Shown: piece by piece, positions 12,988-23,000 of the stretch | Position numbering within the stretch: position 1 is the stretch's first letter | Layout of the letters: each line of letters starts with the position of its first letter | Assembly: GCF_026151205.1 (NCBI RefSeq) | Contig: NC_087078.1 | Span: 1,877,675 to 1,941,674 of the forward strand | DNA length: 64,000 nt | Reading direction: 5' to 3' | DNA from: Bolinopsis microptera | Taxonomy: Eukaryota > Ctenophora > Tentaculata > Lobata > Bolinopsidae | Notes under the pieces: model-generated | What the model was told of the DNA's origin: nothing | The model's input: only the letters and a program-made list of their open reading frames with translations | Databases searched by the model: none | Program-made: the position numbers and the translations under genes

Positions 12988-13489
12988 CTAAACGAACAAG
13001 TTTCGGAAAAGCTAAACATATATTAAGTGGGTCGGTCAACATATCTTTTATTTCATATGTAGTGCTCTGCCAATTGCAACACTTGATTTGATTGTGCTCT
13101 GCCGATTGCAACACTTGATTTTATATTGTTCGTCGCACATTTCATATGAAAATACATTCCTTTATTCTTGTATAAAGAAATATGCCGATTTTTAATTGTG
13201 TCCATATCGGGTTTCAAACAAGTCAAAACAAAATAGCAGTTTGTGGTTTAGTTAGCGGATGCTACTTATCTTAGCTATTTATAAATAGAAATACCTACTA
13301 CAACTACAAGAAAGCCTTTCTGAGTTACATTTAACTATTAAAGAGAATTATTCGTAACTTAGACTAATTCAGTGCAACCAAAGATACCGCTCTCGCAAAC
13401 GCCAAAGGTAACACGACGTAAGTAAAACAGAACAGGACAAAATGTTGACACGAGCGAAGGGTGTGCGCGCACGCACGTTGGTCTTACAC

Positions 13490-13540
13490 ATAATTGACGT
13501 CACAGCCCAAAATTGCTATCAGCCAATAGGAGCGCGGCGT
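13490..13540 (-). promoter_or_regulatory. CRE (TGACGTCA) and inverted CCAAT box
   Basis: TTGACGTCACAG at about 13,495 and GCCAATAGGAGCG at about 13,522 lie close together in a locally GC-rich patch with CG dinucleotides. They sit ~0.5 kb upstream, on the minus strand, of the exon at 12,816-12,987. A second TGACGTCA occurs at 11,852. Promoter function is inferred from motifs alone. Confidence 0.35.
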
Positions 13541-14046
13541 GATATTGCACGAATTATCGATTTCACAGTCCGGCGTATTTTTTGATTCTACACACTTTCA
13601 CAGGACTTAAACGCGAATATTTGAAAGTAAATTCTAAGGTCCCCTCATCCTTTAAATTTTGAAATATTAGTACCAAAATTGTTTGCTTGCTGAGCTGATT
13701 ACGACCACATAAAAATTGTTTCGATATAACTAAAACTGTGGAAGTTATAGGCCAAAAACTATAAAAACTGCAAATAAAGTCTGGACTTAATGCCTTTTCT
13801 CAGGGAATCTCAAGGAACAGAAAAAGTTCCCTCAGAGAAGGCATTACAAATGGACTTAATGCCTTTTCTCAGGGAAGGTTTTGGAATAACGAGCTAAATA
13901 TTCACGTTTTGTGTGACTTAATGCCTTTCGCGGCAGCTAAAACAGTATTTTGATAACTTGATTCATAGCTTAAGTTGTAGAGAATCTTCTCCTGAAAATT
14001 TTGGTACCAATATCTCAAAATTTCGAAAAAATGGACTTAATGCGTT

Positions 14047-14760
14047 TTCTCCGCTCCATATCAAAATTAACCCCAAATCATTAAAAATTTCTTCACCCCT
14101 TTGGTGTTATTTGTAATATAAAAGGAATACAATTCGGTTTATTCTTTTATTATTTATAAACATTCCGATCAAATATCTCTCAGATTTACCTCCAGGGTGA
14201 ACTAATTCATAAATTTCAACAAACTGATTTGACCTAGAGTATCTGCTTTATTGTTGGAATCGTTCATTTCGATAACTTGGATGGACATGTCCATGCCTAT
14301 TCCAAATTCCAATGTCTACTGCTCGGATCCGTTTTTCAGATGTTTCTTGAAAAGAATTATGCTCACTGGCGTGTTTCTGGTTTACATGGAGCTTGTGATC
14401 AATATCCGAAGATGTAATAGATACCAAGAACTATTGCAAACTGCTGAGCTGTTTTTCGTGTACCTGCAACGTTTTAATTTCAGTAAATCGGCCGCACTGA
14501 TTTTAATTTCTGTAGCGTGAATCTTTCGAACAGGAATTCTCGCGAATTCCTTGATAAACGTTTTAAAGTGTGTGCAGTGGTATATATTATGATTTATATA
14601 ATTATAAGTTATAACGTGTATCAACGCGAACGAATTCTTATGTGCGTGATGTTTAAAGTCATGCATGAAAACTTGATAGTGTAATACGTGAATGACAGTG
14701 AGCGTACCCTATATATATATCTTAATTAAGAGTGTGCTTATGCCATATACAGATATTCAA
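14047..14760 (+). repeat. Repeat X, second copy
   Basis: Near-perfect copy of 8,227-8,948, without the family A/B insertion that follows the first copy. After it the sequence runs on as ATATTGCATTGGTCAC, giving the probable empty site for the A+B insertion. Confidence 0.9.
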
Positions 14761-15909
14761 TATTGCATTGGTCACATGAATCATCAAATATTTATTTATT
14801 TAAATATTTATAGATTGTTCTACTTGTGAATTGCACTGCACTTGATGGTTTTAACGTTCGAATATTTTATAGGAGTCTGCGTATTGAGTTGGTTTTGCAT
14901 AAGGGTCAAGGGACTCGGGACGGTTTTTCAGGTTTGCAATATATCAATTTCGCAAGATTTTCAATTCGGCTTCCTACTCGATCTTATAGTCCATAGTCCC
15001 ATAACCTTCTTCCCAGTTACACTGACAAAGGAGAATCAGGAGGCCAACAATTTAACCAAAGTCAGTACCCATACTGCATACGTTGACGCCTCGTTGATGT
15101 TAATACTTAATACTAATAGTTCAGTCACTGAGTGCCCAATTGAAATAATTCTTTTTGGTACCACCACTGGTTCGAGGAATTTATCAAATCGAAAAATATT
15201 CGTGTTCATTTTTTTCAATTGAAGGTTCATTTTCGCAATTATTTGATAGTTTAGATTAGATAGTCGGATCGAGCCAAATTTTATTGAATTGATGGCCATT
15301 TAAATTACGTTTGTCCTGAAAAATGATAGATCTAGCTTCTCAGATGACCGAGATATGAAGCATAACGAGTTTGTTCATTACGTGTGATTAGAAGATTGGG
15401 TTGAGGCTAGAACTGCATTATGGGAATTATCGTTCAGAGAGCCCAATTACGGTGTCGTTATTGGGTAATCATTGAGTACCCAATCAATTTTGCTAACGAG
15501 ATAAACAAATTGCTTGATAACTTCGTCATTTTAAACCTGTTTCTTACCATCTTTTCAGATTATATTCCGGATTAAAGGACCTATTGCAATATAGTACAAC
15601 GGAGTCTCTAACATGTTTACCAACATGAGTATAAGCAATTAAATGTTGATTGGGTGTGGCCCCCAAAAACCGAATTTTCAAATTTTGGTGACGGAATCCT
15701 CGAACAAGTAGGTACTTGACACACGCTGCAACCTCTTTTGATCGCGTGCACGAGAGGTGTGCAACGTGTAGCAAGTAGGTACAGTATGCCATCTGCAAAG
15801 CAACAACTCTGATCAAATATAAAACACAGGCGGTGGTATAAGACCCAACGTATGGGTATTGACTTTTGCCTCCCCCCCCCCCTCCCTGTACATCTTCCAT
15901 TCCACCAAC
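14761..15909. other. Downstream region of mucin-like gene 1, 3' exon not resolved
   Basis: The minus-strand gene that ends its long exon at 15,910 should have its last exon here, by analogy with its paralogue, but I could not find a convincing one. A plus-strand frame of 126 codons (14,842-15,222) has no recognisable feature. A C-rich run lies at 15,871-15,888. Confidence 0.4.
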
Positions 15910-17158
15910 CTTTTGCTGCGTTGGCGTTGTCATCATCTATCTGACGATCCGACCTAATCACATAACGATACTGAGGGTCAGTACCAGCCTCTGCCTCAGC
16001 ATTTAACTCCACTCTTTTTTCGAATAATGGCAAATGTGGTTGGGTCAGGTGTTTCTCGGGCATCTCCGTCGTAGTTACCACTTCACTCTCCGTAAGTGTT
16101 GATTCTTCGGTAGAAGCTACTTTCGACTCGTTCTCACTCTCACTCTCAGTTGATGAGGTGTCTGAGGATCCACCTAAAGATGCTGCATCGGCTGTGCTGG
16201 TTTCATCAGTTCCCGTTTCACTTGATCCAGCAGTGCTGTCACTGGTGCCCGCTGTGCTCTCTTTATCAGAGGCAGAGCTTGCTGCGGTAGTACTTTCAGT
16301 ACTTCCAGATGTGAAGGTTGTATAACTTGTAGCTGAGGTTGCCATGCTAGGAGAAGAACTACTGCTCGAATCACTATCAAATAGATCCTCGAAGAACTCC
16401 TCTATTTCTTCCCATAGTTCTTCATACCAGGATTCTGTGCTGGTCGTGAAAGAGGATGATGAGGTTATAGTGGTAGAACCAGTGGTGCTTACTGCTTCGG
16501 TTGTAGTAGCCGCTTCTGTTGAAGTAACTTCACTTGAAGTAGCCGCTTCCGTTGATGTAACTTCACTTGAAGTAGCCGCTTCTGTTGAAGTAACTTCACT
16601 TGAAGTAGCCGCTTCTGTCGATGTAACTTCACTTGAAGTAACCGCTTCTGTTGTAGTGCCCTCTGTCGTGGATTTATCCGTTGTTGATTCTTCTGAAGTG
16701 GTTGCTGCCTCGGTTGTTCCTGCCTCGGTTGTTCCTGCCTCGGTTGTTCCTGCCTCAGTTGTTCCTGCTTCAGTTGTTCCTGCTTCAGTTGTTCCTGCTT
16801 CAGTTGTTCCTGCTTCAGTTGTTCCTGCTTCAGTTGTTCCTGCTTCAGTTGTTCCTGCTTCAGTTGTTCCTGCCTCGGTTGTTCCTGCTTCAGTTGTTCC
16901 TGCTTCAGTCGTTCCTGCTTCAGTCGTTGTTACTTCCTCAGTTGTTGTTACTTCCGTAGTCACTTCTGTAGAAGGCTCCGTTGATGTCGCTACTGCAGTT
17001 GTCGTTGCAACAGTTGTGGTGTCATCTGTGCTTGCCTGAGTTGCCGAGGTCGCACTTGACGAAGCGGAAGTAGCAGCTACTATTTGTACCCCTCCAATCA
17101 AGGTTACCGCAAGTAGTAACCTTAACAGCCCACCACCTCGTTTAGCAAGCATTTGCAA
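15910..17158 (-). CDS. Mucin-like Thr/Ser/Glu-rich secreted or surface protein 1 (3' end unresolved)
   Basis: The ATG at 17,158 opens a signal peptide (residues ~1-30, hydrophobic LLRLLLAVTLIGGVQIVA). A Thr/Ser-rich region follows with about fourteen 5-residue TTEAG repeats (residues ~75-145) and then SSEVTSTEAAT repeats. These would be dense O-glycosylation sites. After an acidic, Trp-containing patch (WYEELWEEIEEFFEDLFD) comes another Ser/Thr region and a basic C-terminal part with YRYVIRSDRQIDDDNANAAK. The frame stays open to 15,617, but the stretch after AAK looks non-coding (poly-G), and AAAAG|GTTGGT at 15,910 matches the donor of the paralogue at 17,968. I therefore end the exon there; the last exon is not found. 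Expected to be extracellular; no enzymatic domain. Confidence 0.75.
16700..16930. repeat. 15-bp coding tandem repeat (TTEAG units)
   Basis: About fourteen copies of a 15-base unit (plus strand GTTCCTGCTTCAGTT), nearly identical, all within the mucin-like reading frame. Whole-codon length keeps the frame when copy number changes, so length polymorphism is likely. Confidence 0.95.
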
Positions 17159-17604
17159 AGAAAACTATTTCTAACTATAAACTCTAAGTAAAATTGTCTG
17201 GTATATTAGAAGAAACATTAAGATACATATAAACGAACAAAGGTGTAAACATCAACAAGCGAGAATGGTGGAATTTTGATATTGTGCAAGCTTTTTTCTA
17301 GTTTCCGAGTGTGACCTTGTTTGTTGTAATGATTCGAAGTAATTGTATGAAAAAATATCGGACAAGGTGTAAGCGCGGTTGCATCTGCATCAATATAAAA
17401 ATTTTGCATTTCCAGCCGAGGAAACATGCTACAAAATTAATGGTATTTACTTCGAGCCACAGATTAGAAAGACTGAGAAGATAAGTTCTCATGTTTTTAC
17501 AGTACAATTCAAAATGAGCAAAACATATCTAAAATCATACTGTCCAGCAATTTAAACGTCCAGCATTCTAATTAATTTCGAAATGTTCTTGCAGCATAGC
17601 TTTG
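17159..17604. other. Spacer between the two mucin-like genes
   Basis: Upstream of gene 1 and downstream of gene 2 (both minus strand). Short open frames on the minus strand have no coding character. Promoter and terminator elements were not recognised. Confidence 0.4.
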
Positions 17605-19059
17605 TCATTGAACTTGAATGCGAAGAAACCAAGCTGCGATAACGATAACAGAGAAGCTTGATTTTAGTCCTGGGAAAGATATGGATTACAATTTAATACA
17701 GTCAGCGTCTACAATAAATGAACATTGAACATGCCTAATTTGCAGTTATAATAGCTGAAGCAGCCAACTTCCGGTTTGGTTCGAACCAATCAACTAATAG
17801 TTCGTACTGGAACAGAAGAACAATCTTACGAGCCTTTGATTATAATGAAACCACAGAAATAGTTATCCTCTAGCCTCATTATGCCAAATTTGATCTTACT
17901 CCCTCAGGCTTGGTAATTCAAACAAAACCTCAAAAAACTATTTTTTGTACAAAAGAATTAAGCTTACCAATAGCAGCTGAACTATCGTCGGTTCCACTTT
18001 GCATCATATATCTGTAGGTTCGTCCCCCGTATGCTGTCGTTGAGTCGCTTCCTGTCTCCTCCGAACCTTCTTCAGTGGTTGAGACAGTCTCGTCTCTGTT
18101 TCAGTAGAACTTGTCGTTTCATCATCTTCCTCATCTGTTGTGGTATTGTCGGACTCTTCAGCTGATACCTCAGTTGCTGCTGTATCGTCTGTTTCTTCGG
18201 TTGAAGAAACTTCGGTTATTTCTTCCGTTGACGAATCTTCGTTTGATGCTTCAGTTGTCGATGTTTCGTCTGATTCGTCAGTTGAAGAAACTTCATTCGA
18301 TGTCTCCGTTGAAGATACATCATCAGATTCCTCAGTCTCAGTATCATTCGACATTTCAGTGCTAGATTCTTCAGCTGCCTCAGTTGTTGTTTCTTCGTCA
18401 GCTGCCTCAGTAGTACTGGAATCTTCATCGGTAGATTCGGTGCTCTCTTCTTCTGCAGTCTCAGTGGTCGCTTCATCTGATGCCTCAGTAGATTCTTCTG
18501 AAGATGCATCAGTCACGACTTCAGTTGTATCTGCTTCAGTAGTATCTTCTTCAGTTGTAGATTCATCTGTTGTAGATTCATCTGTTGTAGATTCATCTGA
18601 AGAGGAATCTTCTGTTGTTGCGGCATCGGTTGCCGCTTCAGTTGTAGATTCATCTGTAGAGGAATCTTCTGTTGTTGCGGCATCGGTTGCCGCTTCAGTT
18701 GTAGATTCATCTGTAGAGGAATCTTCTGTTGTTGCGGCATCGGTTGCCGCTTCAGTAGTTGATTCATCTGTAGATTCTTCTGCAGTAGTAGCTGCTTCAG
18801 TGACTGCTTCAGTCGTCACTTCAGTAGCAGCTTCTGTTGATGCTGCAGTATCAGTTGTGGCAGCATCAGTTGTGGCAGCATCAGTTGTGGCAGCATCAGT
18901 TGTGACAGCATCAGTTGTGGCAGCATAAGTTGTGGCAGCATCAGTTGTGGCTGTCTCCGTGGTCGAAGCTGTAGTAGCTGTAACTAGGTTATTTCCTATT
19001 AGAGAGATCAGAAGGAGAAGTACCCAAAGGGTTTTGCTAGTTTTTGTTCGTTGTGCCAT
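17605..19059 (-). CDS. Mucin-like Thr/Ser/Glu/Asp-rich membrane-anchored protein 2, with an apparent frameshift
   Basis: The ATG at 19,059 starts a signal peptide (LWVLLLLISLIGNNLVTA). TTDAA repeats follow, then three 51-base repeats coding for STTEAATDAATTEDSSTDE, then an acidic Ser/Thr-rich tract. The long frame would close at 18,004 with an unlike basic tail. If the frame changes at about 18,088-18,100, the Thr/Glu-rich composition continues and reaches YRYMMQSGTDDSSAAI, clearly homologous to YRYVIRSDRQIDDDNANAA of gene 1. The exon then ends at donor ATTG|GTAAGC (17,968) and joins, in phase 1, an exon at 17,605-17,669 (acceptor CTTTCCCAG) coding for a hydrophobic end (SSFSVIVIAAWFLRIQVQ). 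That end could be a membrane anchor. The frame change is a one-base deletion or two-base insertion: either sequence error or an inactivating mutation. Confidence 0.7.
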
Positions 19060-20095
19060 CTCCTGGTAAAGATTTGTTATTAATTAATTTATAACGTTTA
19101 TAATATCTTCTAGCAGTTTAGCTGTCGGACTGGTAAAACAAAGTTTGAATGGCAAGGAATAAGGAAGATTAAAAGGTTTTTTTCTGCGACAACACCTTCA
19201 TCATGGGCCAGCTAATTCTTATAAATTGATTAACCAAAATTACTACACTTAATAGTATATATATAATCTGTGGGGATGACCCACCAACATTTACGATGAA
19301 TACTGATTTGGACCGTTTCCCAGTACCTAAAAATGGGCACCTGCACACAAACATATTCACGTATTAACTTATCCTCAAAATATTCTGAGGTAGGACAGCT
19401 CTCTCTTTAGAGTATTGTACTTATTACAGGTCAAATAGTATACATTTAAATGTTTCTATCGGAAGAACATTAAACCCAAAAATCTTCAATCAAGTGCAAA
19501 CATTTAGAAAAAAATCAAAGTTGGGATAATTTGGACTGGACTACGCTACACTCACTGGTTTTGTACTGCAGTTTGTCTATGTATTTCATTGCTATATCAC
19601 GTGACTTTGCAAATTACAGTGCTTTGCTCAATGTTGATGGTGGTGTGCCCACGCAATCGATATGAATATTTATGATGCTACTGTTCACTCATGGGTGCAT
19701 CAATCTACCGTACCGTCGAATAAAAGAAAATACTACCTAGTCTCCGAGATTTTTATTTATTACTACATATAGTGGGTAGGGTTTCCTTGTGCTCCAATAA
19801 TTACGGGCCAGTATCCTGACCCGATTCTTATTATTACTAAATAAATAATCTACAAATATTTCAAATAAAGGCTTTCCATAAAAGGGACTTTTAAGTAGGC
19901 GATTTTTATTTGATTCAGCATTTTTACATTCTAAAAGTTCTAAAATGTATTCACAATAATATGCTCTCTGGCGACTGTAATATCGTCTGCTATTATACTC
20001 TACCTATTAAGTTATTAAAATTGTTTTAATGAAGACTTTTTTCGTGTTACTCTTGTTCGGTTAATCGTTGATAATTGAAGATATCTGATTATCTG
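19060..20095. other. Intergenic spacer, mucin-like gene 2 and Ly6-like gene
   Basis: Divergent spacer: upstream of both the minus-strand gene at 19,059 and the plus-strand gene at 20,096. AT-rich, with no open frames of note. No TATA box or other promoter element stands out. Confidence 0.4.
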
Positions 20096-23000
20096 ATGCC
20101 AGTTTTAAGTGCCAACAGAGAGATTTTCCTTAATTTATTTATTGTGGGTGTTGTTTTTGTAGCTTACATTTTCCAAGGTGAGTGGTACTGGTAGTTAAAT
20201 GAGCACATATGATCGGTTTAGTTTAGTTCAGTTTGAGGTCTACATAACATGCTTATGTTTAAAATTACAAGTTACTGATAGACGAAATAAAATGCGTATG
20301 TTTTCAGAGATGCCCTCGATTCACCATTATCTGCATGGTAAAATACAAGCTTTAAAATGAATGATTAAATGTCGGCCCCTCATGCTGAGCATGGCCCTAA
20401 ATCCAATTCCTTTGGAGTCTCTCATGTTGCGTGATCTTAACTTTTTGGTAATTTTTAAACCCAGCCCCCCGTAACCATGCCGTCATTATTTGAAAACCTC
20501 CTCCCCCTCGGCAGATTAAGTAAAATTTGAACGACTCCTTCACTCCTTATTGGATGTTTAACCAATTTATTCAGTTGGTGCTGTTAACCTGGAATGTTAT
20601 CAATGCGGAACTAAGTCTTTAGTAAACGAGTCCATGGTATGCAATGACCTTCTTCTCGATGAAGTAACAGGTAAAACTAAAACAGACAGCGGCAAAGTTT
20701 TATAGTTTAGACTACCCGAAATTGGTCATTATTTTTATAATTCCACCAAATTTATTCCTCTGGTATATTAATATGCTTATAATAACACTCAGTCCCATTT
20801 TCAAATATGAAACTTTCTGAACACAAATTTGACAGATTGGATGAACTTTTTGCCCTGAAACTAATTAATCAGTTAATTAAACCAAATTGAGGTACTGGAA
20901 GTCAAAATCCCGAAGAAAATTGCAAAATCATATAAAACGAAAATTTGTATTTTTCAATATTACTTATTTATATGATTATCACTGATCATATCATTTATTA
21001 TTATTATAATACTTATTTATTAGTTTATTAGTTTATACAGATCATGAAACAGAACATAAAACAAATAACTCTACAAAAGGATATAGCGTCAAACTCAAAC
21101 TGTGGGTTAAGTCGATAAGCTGGTTGGTGTTTATAATATACCCTGTTCATGACAGAACAAAGACGGTAGAATTAAATAGGAATTAAACAGTGGCCAGGAA
21201 TTCATTATGAGGGGCCAGGAATTTAATACCCTCATTCAAATTATCAGGCCTTGATTTGTTGAATACTCGGCCAATACTAATGGCGTGGCTTAACTCCCCA
21301 TGCCATGGCCCATGGCCCTACAACTTGCTTGTAATAGTTGATACCAAATTGCACATTATAACAATAATAGTCGAAGCATAATCCCTAATATGCACCATGC
21401 ATATACCAACCGTCCGCTTTATCATTATACTTGATATTTGCTGACAATACCAATCTACAAGACATGCACCCTAAACAATATTAGGTAAACAATATCCCAG
21501 ATGAGATGCTAACTTACACTTGCAGGTGTAACGAACATAACCAACCAGAACCTAACCACTACCAAGTGTTACTACAACTCAGGAAGTTGCTACTCCTTCT
21601 ACCTGCACTATGTTTTTGAGTACGAGCCCGTTGAGAAGAACAGAATTCGTGAGTCCTTAATTTGAGTTAAATTGATGACTGATTATTGTTTGATAAGTGA
21701 GTCATTATACTTCATTCTACCCCTGCTGTATGAATTAGCCCTGGTACTGTCTGTTAATGTATAACTCCAGTTGTTGGGCTGCACCTAAGGCTGTCTTGGA
21801 GAAGTTGGATATTGTACACAGGCGTCATTTAAGAACGATTTTGAATTATAAATACCCGGGGGTATTTTCTAACGCCAATCTGTATAAACGCTGCAACAGT
21901 GAACCACTGTCAGCTAGAGTGGAGAAAAGTCAATGGAGAATGCTTGGTCATGTGCTGAGAGGTCCAGATAATGGACCTGCCTATACCTCCTTGGTATTTG
22001 CTATTAATAGTTTGCAGATGCCAGGGAGAGTTGGACGGCCTCAGTCAAACCTGTTCTCGTTGATAAAGCACGACTTCAGGTGCCGAAATTTATTTCTTAA
22101 TAATATATATGATTTAAATTATCTTAGGAATATTGCTTTTGATAGAGCAAATTGGCGCAGAATGTTTAATAATTCTGTTTTTTAGAGAAAGATTAGAGCC
22201 TTGTGTTTACACTATCTGTTATTTATAACTTTATTATGTGTATATATACACATAATAAATATATACACATAATAAAATATATACTTCTAAAAGTGAAAAT
22301 GTACTCGGAGTGAAAAAATTAAAATAATGGTGGGATGGGTTTGCGTTGTGGGTTGGTAATAATTTTGTGGGATCATGTCCGTTATGAATGTTTGGTGCCA
22401 ATATATTTTGTAGAACAGAAATATACTGCAGAGCCATTGAAAATACACAATCAGTAGCCACAAAAATAACAGAACTTAGTTTTGAAAAACATAACATAGC
22501 TGTTTCTATCACTACCACTATTAACAATAGTAAAAGTACTATATATGATAACAATAACTAAGTAAAAGTATACACGCGACTGTACGGGATATTGAGGGCA
22601 CAGTATTTATGTTTATCGCTATAACATCAAGTATTCCATTTCTTCAGACCTGCTGTACTAATGAGTCAGTAGAATAGAGCAAGTATTATGGTCTAGGCCA
22701 GTACAACCGGGGTCTCTAATCGAACTTCTACTGATAGCTCACGGGCAGCATTTGCCTGGTAATCATGACCTGGCTATAGGGAAGGTCGTGAAGTAAACTA
22801 CAAATGAGATAAATACTTTGAACGGTTCTATTGGTGATTTATTTATGCAAATGATGGACCGTATACTGTAGAATATCGTTACAGGAATTATCAAGGAAGG
22901 TATAATTCTTTCAGCTTGATATTTTAAACAAGTTAAGTGTTAAAGTGGTAAATGTAATGGCAGGGACAGAAAAATTATTTTTAAACGCTTTGTTAAATAA

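Larger units (their letters stand above)
11049..14046. mobile_element. 3 kb element with long imperfect terminal inverted repeats and cargo
   Basis: The ends are inverted copies: GAGAAAACGCATTAAGTC at 11,058 and GACTTAATGCGTTTTCTC ending at 14,046. The arms (about 11,05x-11,73x and 13,63x-14,04x) carry several more copies of GGACTTAATGCCTTTTCTCA in both orientations and a further inverted pair (TAAAGGATGAGGGGACCTTAGA at 11,71x; complement at 13,63x). No transposase frame is visible, so it is non-autonomous. The central 1.9 kb is unlike the arms and includes a coding-like exon (12,816-12,987), CRE-like TGACGTCA and a CCAAT box. A subterminal-repeat DNA transposon or foldback element fits. Confidence 0.6.

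Noticed and set aside
8227..14760. Full-length LTR retrotransposon
   Set aside because: The flanking repeats lack TG/CA ends, and the interior has no gag, protease, RT or integrase.
14842..15222. Plus-strand 126-codon frame as a secreted protein
   Set aside because: It begins hydrophobic but has no consistent domain or splice context, and runs against the local minus-strand gene.
16344..17039. Plus-strand 231-codon frame of Val/Ser repeats across the mucin-like gene
   Set aside because: It is the antisense reading of the Thr/Glu repeats; the minus strand has the signal peptide, composition and paralogue.
18140..18928. Plus-strand 262-codon Ser/Val frame
   Set aside because: Antisense shadow of mucin-like gene 2, produced by its codon-periodic repeats.
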